DNA from: Natrinema hispanicum
GTDB lineage: Archaea > Halobacteriota > Halobacteria > Halobacteriales > Natrialbaceae
DNA length: 64,000 nucleotides
Reading direction: 5' to 3'
Assembly (NCBI RefSeq): GCF_004217335.1
Contig: NZ_SHMP01000003.1
Location: forward strand, 496,001 to 560,000
A program made the translations under genes and the position numbers. Shown here one piece after another: positions 48,081 to 57,209 of this stretch. The notes beneath the pieces are model-generated. The model did not search any database. It was not told where the DNA came from and worked only from the letters and a program-made list of their open reading frames with translations. The stretch's first letter is position 1. Each line of letters opens with the position of its first letter.

Positions 48081-49415
48081 CTATTCGTGGTCGTTGATCG
48101 ACTCGTGGCCGTCACGCAGGTGCTCGATCGCGTGGAGTTCGACCACGGGGACGATCTTGGCGATCGTGAGGAAGAACAGACAGACCATGCCGATCGTTCC
48201 GAGGATCGACAGAACCTCGATCAACCCAGGGACGTAGACGCCCGGGACGGCCTCGTAGATGTCGAAGGTGGGGTGTAAGAACCCCTCGACGACGAACAGG
48301 ACTTTCTCTAAGATCGTCGCGGTGAGGACGGCGAGGCCGGCGATAATAGCCCGTCGCCTGGTGAACAGCGCCGGTCGGATCGTCTGGGCGAAAATATACG
48401 ACAGCGTCACGAAGACCAGCGACATCGACGTGAGGTAGATGGGGTTGGTGGCTCTGGCGAGGGCTGCGATAGTCAGGTCGATAGGGGCCTTGAAGAGACC
48501 AGTGATGTTCTGCTGGAGTTGCAGCCACAGGAAGAGAAGACAAAAGAACCCGAGCCAGAGCAACAGTCCGCGGAAGATGTCGTCAGTGATGATGTGATCC
48601 CAGTCGTACGCGCGTCGGAACGCAAACGAGAGGATGATCACGCCGCTGATGGCAGACGTCAGCGCGATCGTGAGGAACTGCGGGCCCTGCACGCCGCCGA
48701 ACCAGGTCGGATAGTTCGGCAACACCGCGAACAGCCACGGGATGACGCCACCGTGGAGTAACAGCGGTGCCATGATGATAATCGCGAGCGCAAGCCACCA
48801 GACCATTCGCTCGACGATCCGATCTTCCGTTTCAGTGTAGCCGATCGTCATAAACCGATAAATCGGATCGAGTCGATCGGGCAATTGATCGCGCAGCCGG
48901 GTCACGTCGTATCGGAGCGTCAGCCCGAGGTAGGTCGCCGTCAGCACGAAGTACGCCGTAATAACGGTCACGTCCCACACCAGCGGCGAGTTGTGGACCG
49001 TAATGTGATAGTGGCCGATGACGCTGGTGACCATCCGGTCGGGGCGACCGAGGTGGACAATGATATAAAAGCCCGCCGCAGAGAGCCCGCTGAGAGTTAG
49101 CAACTCGGCGAGCCGGGCGACCGGCATGTACCGGTCCATGCCCAGCAGGCGGACGGCGGCCGAGAGGATGATCCCGCCGTGGGCGATCCCGACCCACCAG
49201 ATGAACGCGCCGATGTAGATCCCCCACGTGGCACCGCCGCCGCTCCCCCAGTCACCGAGGGCAGTGACGACCAGTCCCTCCTGAAGCTGGTAGGCCCATC
49301 CCACGAGAAAGGCGACGAACGCCAGCCCCGCGATGGCGACCATGATGAAGTACGTTCTCGATGTCGATCCGACCGGTCGCAGGATATCGGCCTCGCTCGG
49401 CGTTTTCGTCCCCAT
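48081..49415 (-). CDS. NrfD-type polysulfide reductase membrane subunit
   Basis: A 444-residue protein with about ten transmembrane helices and TYLGLTLRYDVTRLRDQLP, ITSVIGHYHITVHN-type loops characteristic of the NrfD/PsrC quinol-binding membrane subunit. Such proteins normally work with a ferredoxin-like FeS subunit and a molybdopterin or cytochrome subunit, none of which is beside it here. Start ATG 49415 (MGTKTPSEAD) is chosen because the longer frame begins with Arg-rich sequence. Electron partner unknown. Confidence 0.82.
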   Translation of the reverse strand: MGTKTPSEADILRPVGSTSRTYFIMVAIAGLAFVAFLVGWAYQLQEGLVVTALGDWGSGGGATWGIYIGAFIWWVGIAHGGIILSAAVRLLGMDRYMPVARLAELLTLSGLSAAGFYIIVHLGRPDRMVTSVIGHYHITVHNSPLVWDVTVITAYFVLTATYLGLTLRYDVTRLRDQLPDRLDPIYRFMTIGYTETEDRIVERMVWWLALAIIIMAPLLLHGGVIPWLFAVLPNYPTWFGGVQGPQFLTIALTSAISGVIILSFAFRRAYDWDHIITDDIFRGLLLWLGFFCLLFLWLQLQQNITGLFKAPIDLTIAALARATNPIYLTSMSLVFVTLSYIFAQTIRPALFTRRRAIIAGLAVLTATILEKVLFVVEGFLHPTFDIYEAVPGVYVPGLIEVLSILGTIGMVCLFFLTIAKIVPVVELHAIEHLRDGHESINDHE

Positions 49416-49608
49416 CGTGCTACCATTAAACACACCGTCATTCCACTTGCGTCCGTACGGTGCATTTGCAAGGGTTCGACTGATCGACCTGCTTAGCGTC
49501 ACCATCGTTGAATATCTCTCCCCGATTGCGTTCACCGCGAGACCAGTTCGTCGAATCGTAACAGCAATATTTCACGTTCCGAGCCGCAAGTAATGAGTGG
49601 TGGTCACA

Positions 49609-50217
49609 ATGACCGATGACAATCCGTCCGACTCGAGCGAGAGCGACAGCGCGTCCCCACGACGGCGCACGTTGCTCGGCGCAATCGGTGCGCTGACGGG
49701 TGCGACGGCACTGTCAGAGCCGGGTGCAGCACAGGGCGGTGGAGCCATCCGGACCCGTGGCTGCAACGACGCGGCACTGACGGCAGACGACTGGTCGACC
49801 GGTGCAGTAACGGTACAGGCGTGTCCAGGCAGCGGTAGTCGCGTGACGGTGCGCGTCACTGGTCAGGTTGGCGAGAACAGATACGTCACGAATCCGGCCA
49901 GCCTCCCCTCGAGCCGGAGTCTCTTCGTCCCAGCGGGCAGCAAGCGGACACTGTGGTTGACGGGGCAGTTCCTCGAGTTGTCCTGTTCGAACGACGGCCG
50001 CAACATCGGGATCGCCAACCGATCAGAGGATGGCGACCCGATACCGTTGGTTCGTTCCCGATGGCTTACAGCTCGAGCGTGTAGACCACCTCGCGTCGCT
50101 TTTCGCCGCCGATTTCGACGTCGTCCTCGTCGGTCGGCTCGAAGCCGTGGGTCTCGTAGAACTCCCGGCCGCCCTCGTTCGAGGCGAGGTCGATCGCGCG
50201 CATGCGTTCCATATTGA
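49609..50217 (+). CDS. Tat-exported protein whose frame reads into the antisense of a GNAT gene
   Basis: From ATG 49609 the N-terminus has a twin-Arg signal RRRTLLGAIGALTGATALS, then AQGGG as a likely signal peptidase site. Residues 45-150 are a beta-rich secreted domain with cysteine pairs (RGCND, QACPG, LSCSND). The last 50 residues are Arg-rich and lie within the antisense of the following acetyltransferase (from 50066), which looks like readthrough past the real end. A frameshift or a lost stop near 50040-50065 is suspected. Confidence 0.6.
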   Translation: MTDDNPSDSSESDSASPRRRTLLGAIGALTGATALSEPGAAQGGGAIRTRGCNDAALTADDWSTGAVTVQACPGSGSRVTVRVTGQVGENRYVTNPASLPSSRSLFVPAGSKRTLWLTGQFLELSCSNDGRNIGIANRSEDGDPIPLVRSRWLTARACRPPRVAFRRRFRRRPRRSARSRGSRRTPGRPRSRRGRSRACVPY

Positions 50218-50548
50218 AGTCCTGTAAGTCCTCACGCAGTCGCTCGTACAGCGCGGTGCCGATGCCCTCGTTCTGGTGGTCCGGGTGGACGGACATGCGC
50301 AGGACATCACCTTCCGCTTCGCTGACAACGCCGTGAGTAAAGCCGACGATCTTCCCATCCCGTTCTGCGACGAGGAAGGCCGTCCCCGGTTTCGTCAACG
50401 CCGTCTCGAGTGCCTCGTCGCTATACCACTCCTCGATCGTCTCGTCGATGGTCTCGGCATCGAGTTCGTCGTAGGTATCGTGCCAGGTCTCGCGGGCGAC
50501 GGCTCTGATCCGATCGCGGTCGTCGTGGCTCGCTGGTTGTATCTCCAT
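50066..50548 (-). CDS. GNAT N-acetyltransferase (copy 1)
   Basis: A 160-residue GNAT with the acetyl-CoA motif A in VHPDHQNEGIGTALYERL and C-terminal EFYETHGFEPTDEDD. ATG 50548 begins the fold. It is 44% or more similar by eye to the next gene, with the same motif order, so the two are tandem duplicates. Acceptor substrate unknown. Confidence 0.85.
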   Translation of the reverse strand: MEIQPASHDDRDRIRAVARETWHDTYDELDAETIDETIEEWYSDEALETALTKPGTAFLVAERDGKIVGFTHGVVSEAEGDVLRMSVHPDHQNEGIGTALYERLREDLQDFNMERMRAIDLASNEGGREFYETHGFEPTDEDDVEIGGEKRREVVYTLEL

Positions 50549-50650
50549 ACTGCGTGGTACGGGAGCGAACAGCAAAGTGGTTGCACCATCTCAGTTAGGT
50601 ATCGGCCAGCAGCCGAAATCAGTGATCGAATCCGTATGTGACTGCGCTGA

Positions 50651-51130
50651 TTACGCGAAGTCGAACGTGTAGACCGCTTCAGGGTAGTACTCGCCGTCGA
50701 TTTCGACCTCGCCTTCGTCGGTCTGCTCGAAGCCAAGCCCCTCGTAGAACGCGCGACTGGCGTCGTTGAACGCGAAGTCGAACGACCGGAGCCGGTCGAC
50801 ATCGTACGAGTCGATCGCCTCGAGGAGGTGTTCGTGGAGGGCCGATCCGATCCCCTCGCCTTGGTGGTCCGGGTGGACGTACAGCCGCAGGATATCGGCA
50901 GTGTCGCCCTGGGCAACGGCGTGGGTAAAGCCAACGAGGTCGCCGTTTTCTTCCGCGACGAGGACGATCGTGCCGGGTGCCTCGAGCGGCATCGAGTCGT
51001 CAGTGTACCAGTCGTCGACGGTCCGGTCGATTACGTCGGGCTCGAGCTCGTCGTAGGTCGCGTGCCAGGTTTCACGGGCGACTTCCGTAATCGCTTCAAA
51101 ATCAGCGGCTGTCGCGGATCGAATGTCCAT
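50651..51130 (-). CDS. GNAT N-acetyltransferase (copy 2)
   Basis: A 159-residue GNAT closely related to the preceding gene: VARETWHATYDELEPDVIDRTVDDWY corresponds to VARETWHDTYDELDAETIDETIEEWY in copy 1, and motif A is VHPDHQGEGIGSAL. The two are separated by 102 bp and are in the same direction. Substrate unknown. Confidence 0.87.
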   Translation of the reverse strand: MDIRSATAADFEAITEVARETWHATYDELEPDVIDRTVDDWYTDDSMPLEAPGTIVLVAEENGDLVGFTHAVAQGDTADILRLYVHPDHQGEGIGSALHEHLLEAIDSYDVDRLRSFDFAFNDASRAFYEGLGFEQTDEGEVEIDGEYYPEAVYTFDFA

Positions 51131-51210
51131 ACCTCATCATTGAATGGTGGATATACATAACTCCTTGCCAGAAACACGAGACGAAACCAAATCGGTCGTG
51201 GTGTGGGCTC

Positions 51211-51292
51211 ATACGGACTACTGTCAGTCATTTCCGGTGCAACCGCAACCCGCACTGCGGGCCCACCGGTAAATCGTTACAGCAGACCGTAT
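51211..51292. repeat. 82-bp dispersed palindromic repeat, copy A
   Basis: Begins atacggact and ends gaccgtat, with a degenerate inner hairpin. Its last base is the first base of the stop codon of the aIF1 paralogue. Same length and orientation as copy B (51722-51803). Confidence 0.85.
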
Positions 51293-51588
51293 CACTCGCG
51301 GATCTCGAATCCCCGCTCGCGTAGGAGATCCGGCACGCGGTCGCGGTGGTCACCTTGCAGTTCGATTCGACCCTCGTCGACCGTCCCACCGGTCCCCAGC
51401 GCACTCTTGAGGGCTGATGCGGTCGACTTGAGTTCCGATTGCGGGAGGTCGAACCCCTCGATGATCGTCACCGGCTTGTCGTAGCGTCGTTTCTCGATCC
51501 GCAGCGATAGCACCTGTTCAGCTGTCTCGAGGTCACCCTGCGTATCCAGTTCCTCGAGCAGTTCCTCGAGGTCGTCTTCGTCTGCCAT
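51292..51588 (-). CDS. Translation initiation factor aIF1 paralogue (SUI1) without zinc cysteines
   Basis: A 98-residue SUI1 protein with RRYDKPVTIIEGFD and LGTGGTVDEGRIELQGDH, the same core as the aIF1 at 16501, but the N-terminal cysteine pair is replaced by an acidic helix (ADEDDLEELLEELDTQG). ATG 51588. Haloarchaea often have a second SUI1; its role in initiation may differ. It is flanked on both sides by 82-bp palindromic repeats. Confidence 0.88.
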   Translation of the reverse strand: MADEDDLEELLEELDTQGDLETAEQVLSLRIEKRRYDKPVTIIEGFDLPQSELKSTASALKSALGTGGTVDEGRIELQGDHRDRVPDLLRERGFEIRE

Positions 51589-51721
51589 ACAGTAACATGA
51601 CTGTGCGCGGCCATAGTCCTGTCCTTGCTGTCGCAACGGGTTAGCGATCAATCGTCGACGACGCGAGCGAGGGCTGTAGCAGTTGTCACAATCGGACGGT
51701 TCGCCGTCCGTCGGAGCCACG

Positions 51722-51803
51722 ATACGGACTCCTGTCAGTCAGTGCCGGTGCAACCGCGACCCGCACTGCGGTTGCACCGGTAACTCGGTACAGCAGACCG
51801 TAT
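51722..51803. repeat. 82-bp dispersed palindromic repeat, copy B
   Basis: Outer arms atacgg/ccgtat and a perfect 13-bp inner stem at 51745-51757 and 51768-51780 (ccggtgcaaccgc / gcggttgcaccgg). About 80% identical to copy A by eye and in the same orientation; a fragment lies at 63440. Confidence 0.88.
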
Positions 51804-51968
51804 GACTGCTCCGGTCGCACGACGGCCCCATAACCAGTACGAGAGTCGGTGCAGGCGTTCCGAGAGCGTCCCCTCAGACCGACTGTCGAAAGAACGTGAG
51901 TCTCACTCCAACCCTCGATAATGTTAATGGTTGTACACACCAATCCCCTAGATAAGGGGGAGCAAAAG

Positions 51969-52109
51969 ATGGGTGTGCTGAGAACATTACGCGGGAAACC
52001 CGACGACACGGGGCTGTACGAATGCCGAAACTGCGGGACAAAGCTCGCGCCTGACCGTGACCGGTGCTCGAACTGCAACTCACGGGAGATCGCTCACTAC
52101 GAGTTCTGA
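51969..52109 (+). CDS. Short zinc-ribbon protein
   Basis: A 46-residue protein from ATG 51969 with two CxxC knuckles (YECRNCGTKL and CSNCNSREI), forming one zinc ribbon. Small ribbons of this kind are common in haloarchaea with unknown roles, often in nucleic-acid or protein binding. A co-directional promoter-like tccctag sequence is not convincing. Confidence 0.72.
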   Translation: MGVLRTLRGKPDDTGLYECRNCGTKLAPDRDRCSNCNSREIAHYEF

Positions 52110-52223
52110 GCGGTCCACCCCGCAAACGACGGACGACAGCTCTCAGCCACAGCCATGAGTGGCTGCGATAGGCGACCCCGCTGCTCACGATCACACCGCG
52201 GTGAGACGTGTTCGCGAGCACCC

Positions 52224-53966
52224 TCAAAGTCGCGATTTGATCGTCGCGGCGGTCTTCTCGCCGATCCCCTCGACGCTCTGGAGGTCTGCAAGGCTCGCGT
52301 CACGGACGTTCTCGACGCTGCCGAATCGCCCGAGCAACCGCTTCCGGGTCTCGGGACCGACCCCCTCGACATCGTCTAATACCGTCTTCACCTCGTCGCG
52401 GACCGTCTGGTGGTACTGCACCGCAAAGCGGTGGGCCTCGTCGCGCACACGCTGGAGGAGATGCAGCTGTGGTGCATCGCTGGGCCACGCATACTCCCTC
52501 TCCCGCGTCACGACGCGCTCTTCGGCTTTCGCCAGCGCGACCGCCGGCACGTCCCAGCCCACCGCAGCGAGTGCGTCGCGAGCGGCCGCGAGTTGGCCCT
52601 CCCCGCCGTCGATCAGCAACAGATCGGGGTCGGGCCGGTCGTCGCGATCCTCGACGGCCCGCGTAGCGCGCCACTCGAGTAAGGCACGCATGTTGTCGTA
52701 GTCGTCGTTTTGATCGGTGAGTTTCTTCCGTCGGTACTCGCCTTTCTCGGCGCTGCCGTCGACGAAGGTGACGTTGCTACCGACCGCCGCCGTCCCTTGG
52801 GCGTGGCTCACGTCGAACCCTTCGATCCGTCGGGCAGTATCGAGGTCGAGGGCGTCCGCGAGCATGCCACATTCGTCACGCCGGCCGACGTTGCGCCGGG
52901 CGTTTTTCAGGGCGAGGTCGACGAGTTTGGCCTCCCGGCCGGCACCCGGGACGCGAACCGCGACGCCCTCGGTCTCGAGCCAAGCTGCGACCTCCTCGTC
53001 ACCGTGGCGTTCGGGCAACAGAAGGGCGTCTGGCAGTTCGCGTTCGGCGTAATACTGCACGATAAAGGCTGCCAGAACGGCTGGAACGCTATCGCCGTCC
53101 GCCGACGAACCGGGTGCCTCGAGCGTATGCCGATCCCGGTCGACCAGCTTGCCGTCCTCGGCGCGGAGGCGGGCGACGGTGGCGTCGTCACCCTCGATGG
53201 CGACCCCGAGGACGTCGACGGCTCGCTCGTCGCCGACCGACTGAACCGCCTCGCCGCCCTCGCCGTGGAAGGTCTCGACGGTCTCGAGTCGATCCCGCAG
53301 GTTCGCCGCGCGCTCGAAGTGCTGGTCCTCCGCAGCCGCTTCCATCTCTCGGCGCAGCGGATCAGCGAGAATTCCGGTTTCGCCCTCGAGAAACCGCTCG
53401 ACGGCGGTGACGTCCTCGCGGTAGCTCGCGAGATCGATCTCGCGGGTACAGGGGGCGGTGCACAGCCCCATCTCGTAGTCCAGACACGGCCGGTCGCGGC
53501 CCGCATACTTGTGGTCCGAACAGCCCCGGATCCCGTAGGTTTCGCGAAGCGCCTTCACGACGGTCTCGACCTGACGCTTGCTGGTGTAGGGACCGAAGAC
53601 GGTCGCCGACTCGTCTGGATCGCGAGTGATCTCGATCCGCGGCGCATCGTGGTCGGTCACCTGGACCATCGGATACGACTTGTCGTCTTTGAGGCGGACG
53701 TTGTAGCGGGGCTGGTGGCGCTTGATCAGGTTCGCCTCGAGCAACAGCGCCTGCGTCTCGGTGTCGGTGACGGCGATTTCGATGTCGTCGGCCCGGTCGA
53801 CCATCCGGCCGATCCGTGCGCTGCGCGGGTCGGCGTAGGACCGGACCCGATCGCGCAGATCGACCGCCTTCCCGACGTACAGCGTCGTCTCACCCTCCCG
53901 AAACTGGTAGACGCCGGGCTCTCGCGGCAACGATCCGGCGCGCTCGCGAACCCCATCGGCGTTCAT
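52224..53966 (-). CDS. uvrC: Excinuclease ABC subunit C
   Basis: A 580-residue UvrC. It has an N-terminal GIY-YIG nuclease ([27 protein letters not shown]), the cysteine-containing region [25 protein letters not shown], a UVR-type domain around [20 protein letters not shown], the RNase H-like [10 protein letters not shown], and a C-terminal helix-hairpin-helix ([18 protein letters not shown]). Functions with UvrA and UvrB in nucleotide excision repair by cutting on both sides of the lesion. Partners are elsewhere. Confidence 0.95.
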   Translation of the reverse strand: MNADGVRERAGSLPREPGVYQFREGETTLYVGKAVDLRDRVRSYADPRSARIGRMVDRADDIEIAVTDTETQALLLEANLIKRHQPRYNVRLKDDKSYPMVQVTDHDAPRIEITRDPDESATVFGPYTSKRQVETVVKALRETYGIRGCSDHKYAGRDRPCLDYEMGLCTAPCTREIDLASYREDVTAVERFLEGETGILADPLRREMEAAAEDQHFERAANLRDRLETVETFHGEGGEAVQSVGDERAVDVLGVAIEGDDATVARLRAEDGKLVDRDRHTLEAPGSSADGDSVPAVLAAFIVQYYAERELPDALLLPERHGDEEVAAWLETEGVAVRVPGAGREAKLVDLALKNARRNVGRRDECGMLADALDLDTARRIEGFDVSHAQGTAAVGSNVTFVDGSAEKGEYRRKKLTDQNDDYDNMRALLEWRATRAVEDRDDRPDPDLLLIDGGEGQLAAARDALAAVGWDVPAVALAKAEERVVTREREYAWPSDAPQLHLLQRVRDEAHRFAVQYHQTVRDEVKTVLDDVEGVGPETRKRLLGRFGSVENVRDASLADLQSVEGIGEKTAATIKSRL

Positions 53967-53992
53967 CGGCGGTCCTACGGAGTGGGACGGTT

Positions 53993-54673
53993 TCAGCCTG
54001 ACTCCTCGAGGTCGACCCGACCATGCTCGCCGAGGGGTTCCTCACACGCGGGCGTCGAGTCCGATCCCGGCCGAATCGCAGCCTCGAGGGTGACAGCGGG
54101 ATCGGACTCGAGATCGGACCCGGTGACGGGGATCTCGAGGTCGTCGTCGCCGCTGACGCGCACGACGAGCAATCGCGCGCGCGAGCGGGCGTAATAAGCA
54201 ATAAGCCCGAGGGCGACGACGAACGCAGCGACGCCGACGAGGAGGATGCTCCACTCGAGGGCCACGAGTACCGTCTCGATCGCTGTGAGGACGGCTTCGA
54301 CGAGGCCGACGACGAGGTCGGAGCCGGGCAGGGGGGCGAGTCCGTCGAGGCTGACGGACGGCGCGAACGACGCGAAGTCGACGCTGGTCGCCGTCTCGAG
54401 CGTGGCGACGCCGGCGAACGCGGCGACGATCCCCGCACAGAGAGCGGCCAGTCGCTGCGACGTCTCGAGGGAGACAGTCCCGACGTTCGGTCGATCGACG
54501 TGGCGAAACGCCGGGCCAGCAGTGGTGGGAACGAACGCCAGCACGCGCTGGGTCGTGACGACGACCGTCGCGCACTCGAGGTCGACGCGGCGTTCGACGT
54601 GTTCACCGTCGTAACACAGCTCGTCGACGCGCTCGCGCCACTCGTCGATGCGTTCGGTCCGGCGTCCGGCCAT
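53993..54673 (-). CDS. Haloarchaeal membrane protein with PH-like N-terminus
   Basis: A 226-residue protein: residues 1-75 ([44 protein letters not shown]) resemble a bacterial PH domain, followed by a short linker, two hydrophobic helices (about 75-95 and 125-155), and an acidic C-terminal tail. Likely membrane-bound. No enzymatic motif. It lies 26 bp beyond uvrC and is co-directional with it. Confidence 0.65.
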   Translation of the reverse strand: MAGRRTERIDEWRERVDELCYDGEHVERRVDLECATVVVTTQRVLAFVPTTAGPAFRHVDRPNVGTVSLETSQRLAALCAGIVAAFAGVATLETATSVDFASFAPSVSLDGLAPLPGSDLVVGLVEAVLTAIETVLVALEWSILLVGVAAFVVALGLIAYYARSRARLLVVRVSGDDDLEIPVTGSDLESDPAVTLEAAIRPGSDSTPACEEPLGEHGRVDLEESG

Positions 54674-54845
54674 CGGTGGTCGTCACCTGTCCACCGTCGA
54701 CCATCAAGTACGTCGGGGCTCGTTCACGCGCATATGGGCGTCATTCGCGCGTGTACGCTCGCCGTTCGCATCCGTAGGCCGTCCCTTCAGGACGGACGGC
54801 GCGAACGCGGTACATTCTCGGTGCTCGACTGCAAACTCGTCGACT

Positions 54846-55115
54846 ATGAGCGACTCGACGGTGCAGTGCTGGCTGGTCGAACGGGAACTGGGCGACCGCG
54901 ATTTCGTCACGCTGGTCTATGCGACGCCGGACGGCTCGCGCTATCAGCAGCGCCAGCGGTCCTCGACGGCATTACGGACTGGGACACAAGTCACCGCAGC
55001 GGTCGAGATTCCCGAAAACGGACTCGAGCCGGTGCCCGACGAGGAAACCCGCGAGCGCTACGCCACGGAGGTCGACCGAACCGCCGAGCGGTACGATCCC
55101 GACGATCCGATCTGA
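54846..55115 (+). CDS. Small hypothetical protein (89 residues)
   Basis: An acidic 89-residue protein with WLVERELGDRDFVTLVYATPDGSRYQQRQR, a small beta-sheet-like core, and a polar acidic C-terminus (TRERYATEVDRTAERYDPDD). The ATG at 54846 sits at the start of a change from Arg-rich to acidic composition, supporting this start. No family recognised; 114 bp before the ABC ATPase gene. Confidence 0.62.
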   Translation: MSDSTVQCWLVERELGDRDFVTLVYATPDGSRYQQRQRSSTALRTGTQVTAAVEIPENGLEPVPDEETRERYATEVDRTAERYDPDDPI

Positions 55116-55229
55116 CCTGCGGCGTCCGCTCTGACCCCCGGATCCGATCGTTGACGAACTGAAACAGATGAATTCAGCCGCGGTTCGAGTGGCACAAATC
55201 TTATCGGGCACGGCTCCGACCACACAGCC

Positions 55230-56162
55230 ATGCCCGCTATCACAGTCGACGAGCTGACCAAGCGGTTCGGTCAGACCGTCGCACTCGAAACGCTCTCCTT
55301 TCAGGTCGAGGACGGCGAGGTGTTCGGCTTCCTCGGGCCGAACGGTGCCGGGAAGTCGACGACGATCAACGTCCTCCTCGATTTCGTCCGCCCGACGTCG
55401 GGTTCGGCCAGCGTCCTCGGCATGGACGCCCAGCGACGGAGCCGAGAGATTCGGCAGCGAACCGGCGTCCTCCCCGAAGGCGTCGAGTTGTACGACCGGC
55501 TCACCGCCCGCCAACACCTCGAGTTCGTCATCGACTCGAAAGGTGCTGCCGACGACCCCGAAGCGCTGCTCGAGCGCGTCGGGCTGACCGATGCGATCGA
55601 CCGAAAAGCCGGCGGCTACTCGAAAGGGATGGCCCAGCGGCTCATGCTCGCGATGGCACTGGTCGGCGAACCCGACCTGCTGATCTTAGACGAGCCCTCC
55701 ACCGGACTCGACCCGAACGGAGCCCGCGAGATGCGCGAAATCGTCCGCGAGGAAAACGAACGGGGCGCGACCGTCTTCTTCTCGAGTCACATCATGGAGC
55801 AGGTCGAGACGGTCTGTGACCGCGTCGGCATTCTGCGCGACGGCCAGATGGTCGCCGTCGACTCCGTCGAGGGACTGCGCAGCTCCGTCGACGGCGGGAC
55901 GACGCTACAGGTCACCGTCGATCGGATCGACGATGACGCCCTACAGGCGGTCCGTTCGCTGCCCGACGTCACCGACGCCACCGTTGAGTCTCACGCACCA
56001 CCGACGGTCGTCGTCACCGTCGACGGCTCGAAGACGGCTGTCCTCTCGGTGCTCGAGGATCGCGGCATCGAGATCCGGGACTTCGAGACGACCGAAGCCT
56101 CGCTCGACGATGTCTTCCAGTCGTATACGACCGATACGGAAACGGAGGTGCACGCGCAATGA
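55230..56162 (+). CDS. ABC transporter ATP-binding protein (exporter type)
   Basis: A 310-residue ATPase of the CcmA/NatA type: Walker A LGPNGAGKST, Q-loop, signature YSKGMAQRL, Walker B LLILDEPSTGLDP, and H-loop in FFSSHIMEQV. A C-terminal domain of about 90 residues follows the core, as in DrrA-like exporters. ATG overlaps nothing upstream; its stop overlaps the permease by 4 bp. Substrate unknown; drug, copper or lipid export are options for such pairs. Confidence 0.92.
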   Translation: MPAITVDELTKRFGQTVALETLSFQVEDGEVFGFLGPNGAGKSTTINVLLDFVRPTSGSASVLGMDAQRRSREIRQRTGVLPEGVELYDRLTARQHLEFVIDSKGAADDPEALLERVGLTDAIDRKAGGYSKGMAQRLMLAMALVGEPDLLILDEPSTGLDPNGAREMREIVREENERGATVFFSSHIMEQVETVCDRVGILRDGQMVAVDSVEGLRSSVDGGTTLQVTVDRIDDDALQAVRSLPDVTDATVESHAPPTVVVTVDGSKTAVLSVLEDRGIEIRDFETTEASLDDVFQSYTTDTETEVHAQ

Positions 56163-57118
56163 GTACCGAAACCGGGGCCGGGGCGGATGCGACGGACGCG
56201 GGCAGCTCGCCCGCGAGTTCGATCGACACAGAGAGTGTCCGCGCAGTCGCGAAGAAGGACTTCCAGGATGCGGTTCGATCGTGGCTGTTCTGGGGACTGA
56301 GCGCGTTCTTCTTTACGCTGATGGCCGCTCTTGCCGGGTTCCTCTCGTGGGCGAATCCGGACAACTTTACGACGATCAGCTTCATCGCCCTCGTCAGCCA
56401 AGTGTGTAAGCTGATCATCCCACTGATCGCGCTGCTCCTCGGCTGGAAGGCCATCGCCGGGGAGCGCGAAGCGGGGAGCATCAAGATCCTCCTGTCGCTG
56501 CCTCACTCTCGGAAAGACGTGCTACTGGGCAAGCTGCTCGGTCGGACGGCCGTGCTCTCGCTATCGTTGCTTATCGGCTTCCTTATTGCGATGGTCGCCG
56601 TCGTGTTCGCGGTTTCGGAGTTTTCCTTCCCCGCGTACATCGCCTTCCTCGCGATGACGATCGTCTACGGGCTCGCGTACATGAGCATCGCGGTCTCGCT
56701 GTCGTCGCTGACCCGATCGACGACGATGGCCGGCGCGGCGATGTTCGGCGTCTTTGTCCTCTTCTATATCGTCTGGAACTCGATCCGGACGGCACTCGGC
56801 CTCCTGATGCAACGTGGCTACATCGAGGGCGTCTCCTACACGACGACGAACTTTACCGGCCAACAGATCGAGCTGACCAGGCTCCCCGACTGGGCGCTGT
56901 TCATCGATATGATCGATCCGGGCAACGCCTACCAGAACACGATCACGCTGTTCAGTTCCCTCTCGAGTGACCGGATCGGAACGTCGTTCAACGAGGCCGC
57001 CTTCCCCAACGGGTTTCCGTTCTTCCTACAGGACTGGTTCTCCTTGCTGATCCTGCTGTTCTGGATCGCCGTCCCGCTCGCCGTCGCGCTCTACCGGTTC
57101 GACCGCGTCGATATCTGA
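56159..57118 (+). CDS. ABC-2-type transporter permease
   Basis: A 319-residue permease with about six transmembrane segments from residue 40 onward, and the first stretch VRAVAKKDFQDAVRSWLFW, typical of the NosY/ABC-2 permease subgroup. The motif GWKAIAGEREAGSIKILLSLPHSR is the coupling-helix region of these permeases. It forms a 4-bp overlapping operon with the ATPase. Confidence 0.9.
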   Translation: MSTETGAGADATDAGSSPASSIDTESVRAVAKKDFQDAVRSWLFWGLSAFFFTLMAALAGFLSWANPDNFTTISFIALVSQVCKLIIPLIALLLGWKAIAGEREAGSIKILLSLPHSRKDVLLGKLLGRTAVLSLSLLIGFLIAMVAVVFAVSEFSFPAYIAFLAMTIVYGLAYMSIAVSLSSLTRSTTMAGAAMFGVFVLFYIVWNSIRTALGLLMQRGYIEGVSYTTTNFTGQQIELTRLPDWALFIDMIDPGNAYQNTITLFSSLSSDRIGTSFNEAAFPNGFPFFLQDWFSLLILLFWIAVPLAVALYRFDRVDI

Positions 57119-57209
57119 GCGCACCGGCCGGCATCGGCCGGCTCCCATCGAGACGTGCGATTCTAGGTTCGGGACACCGTTTATATCAGCGACCGTGGTA
57201 ACCGTGGCC

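Noticed and set aside
52710..54194. A 494-codon plus-strand frame
   Set aside because: Antisense of uvrC, which has all UvrC domains in the other direction.
54023..55162. A 379-codon plus-strand frame
   Set aside because: Antisense of the PH-like membrane gene and overlapping the small 89-residue gene in another frame.
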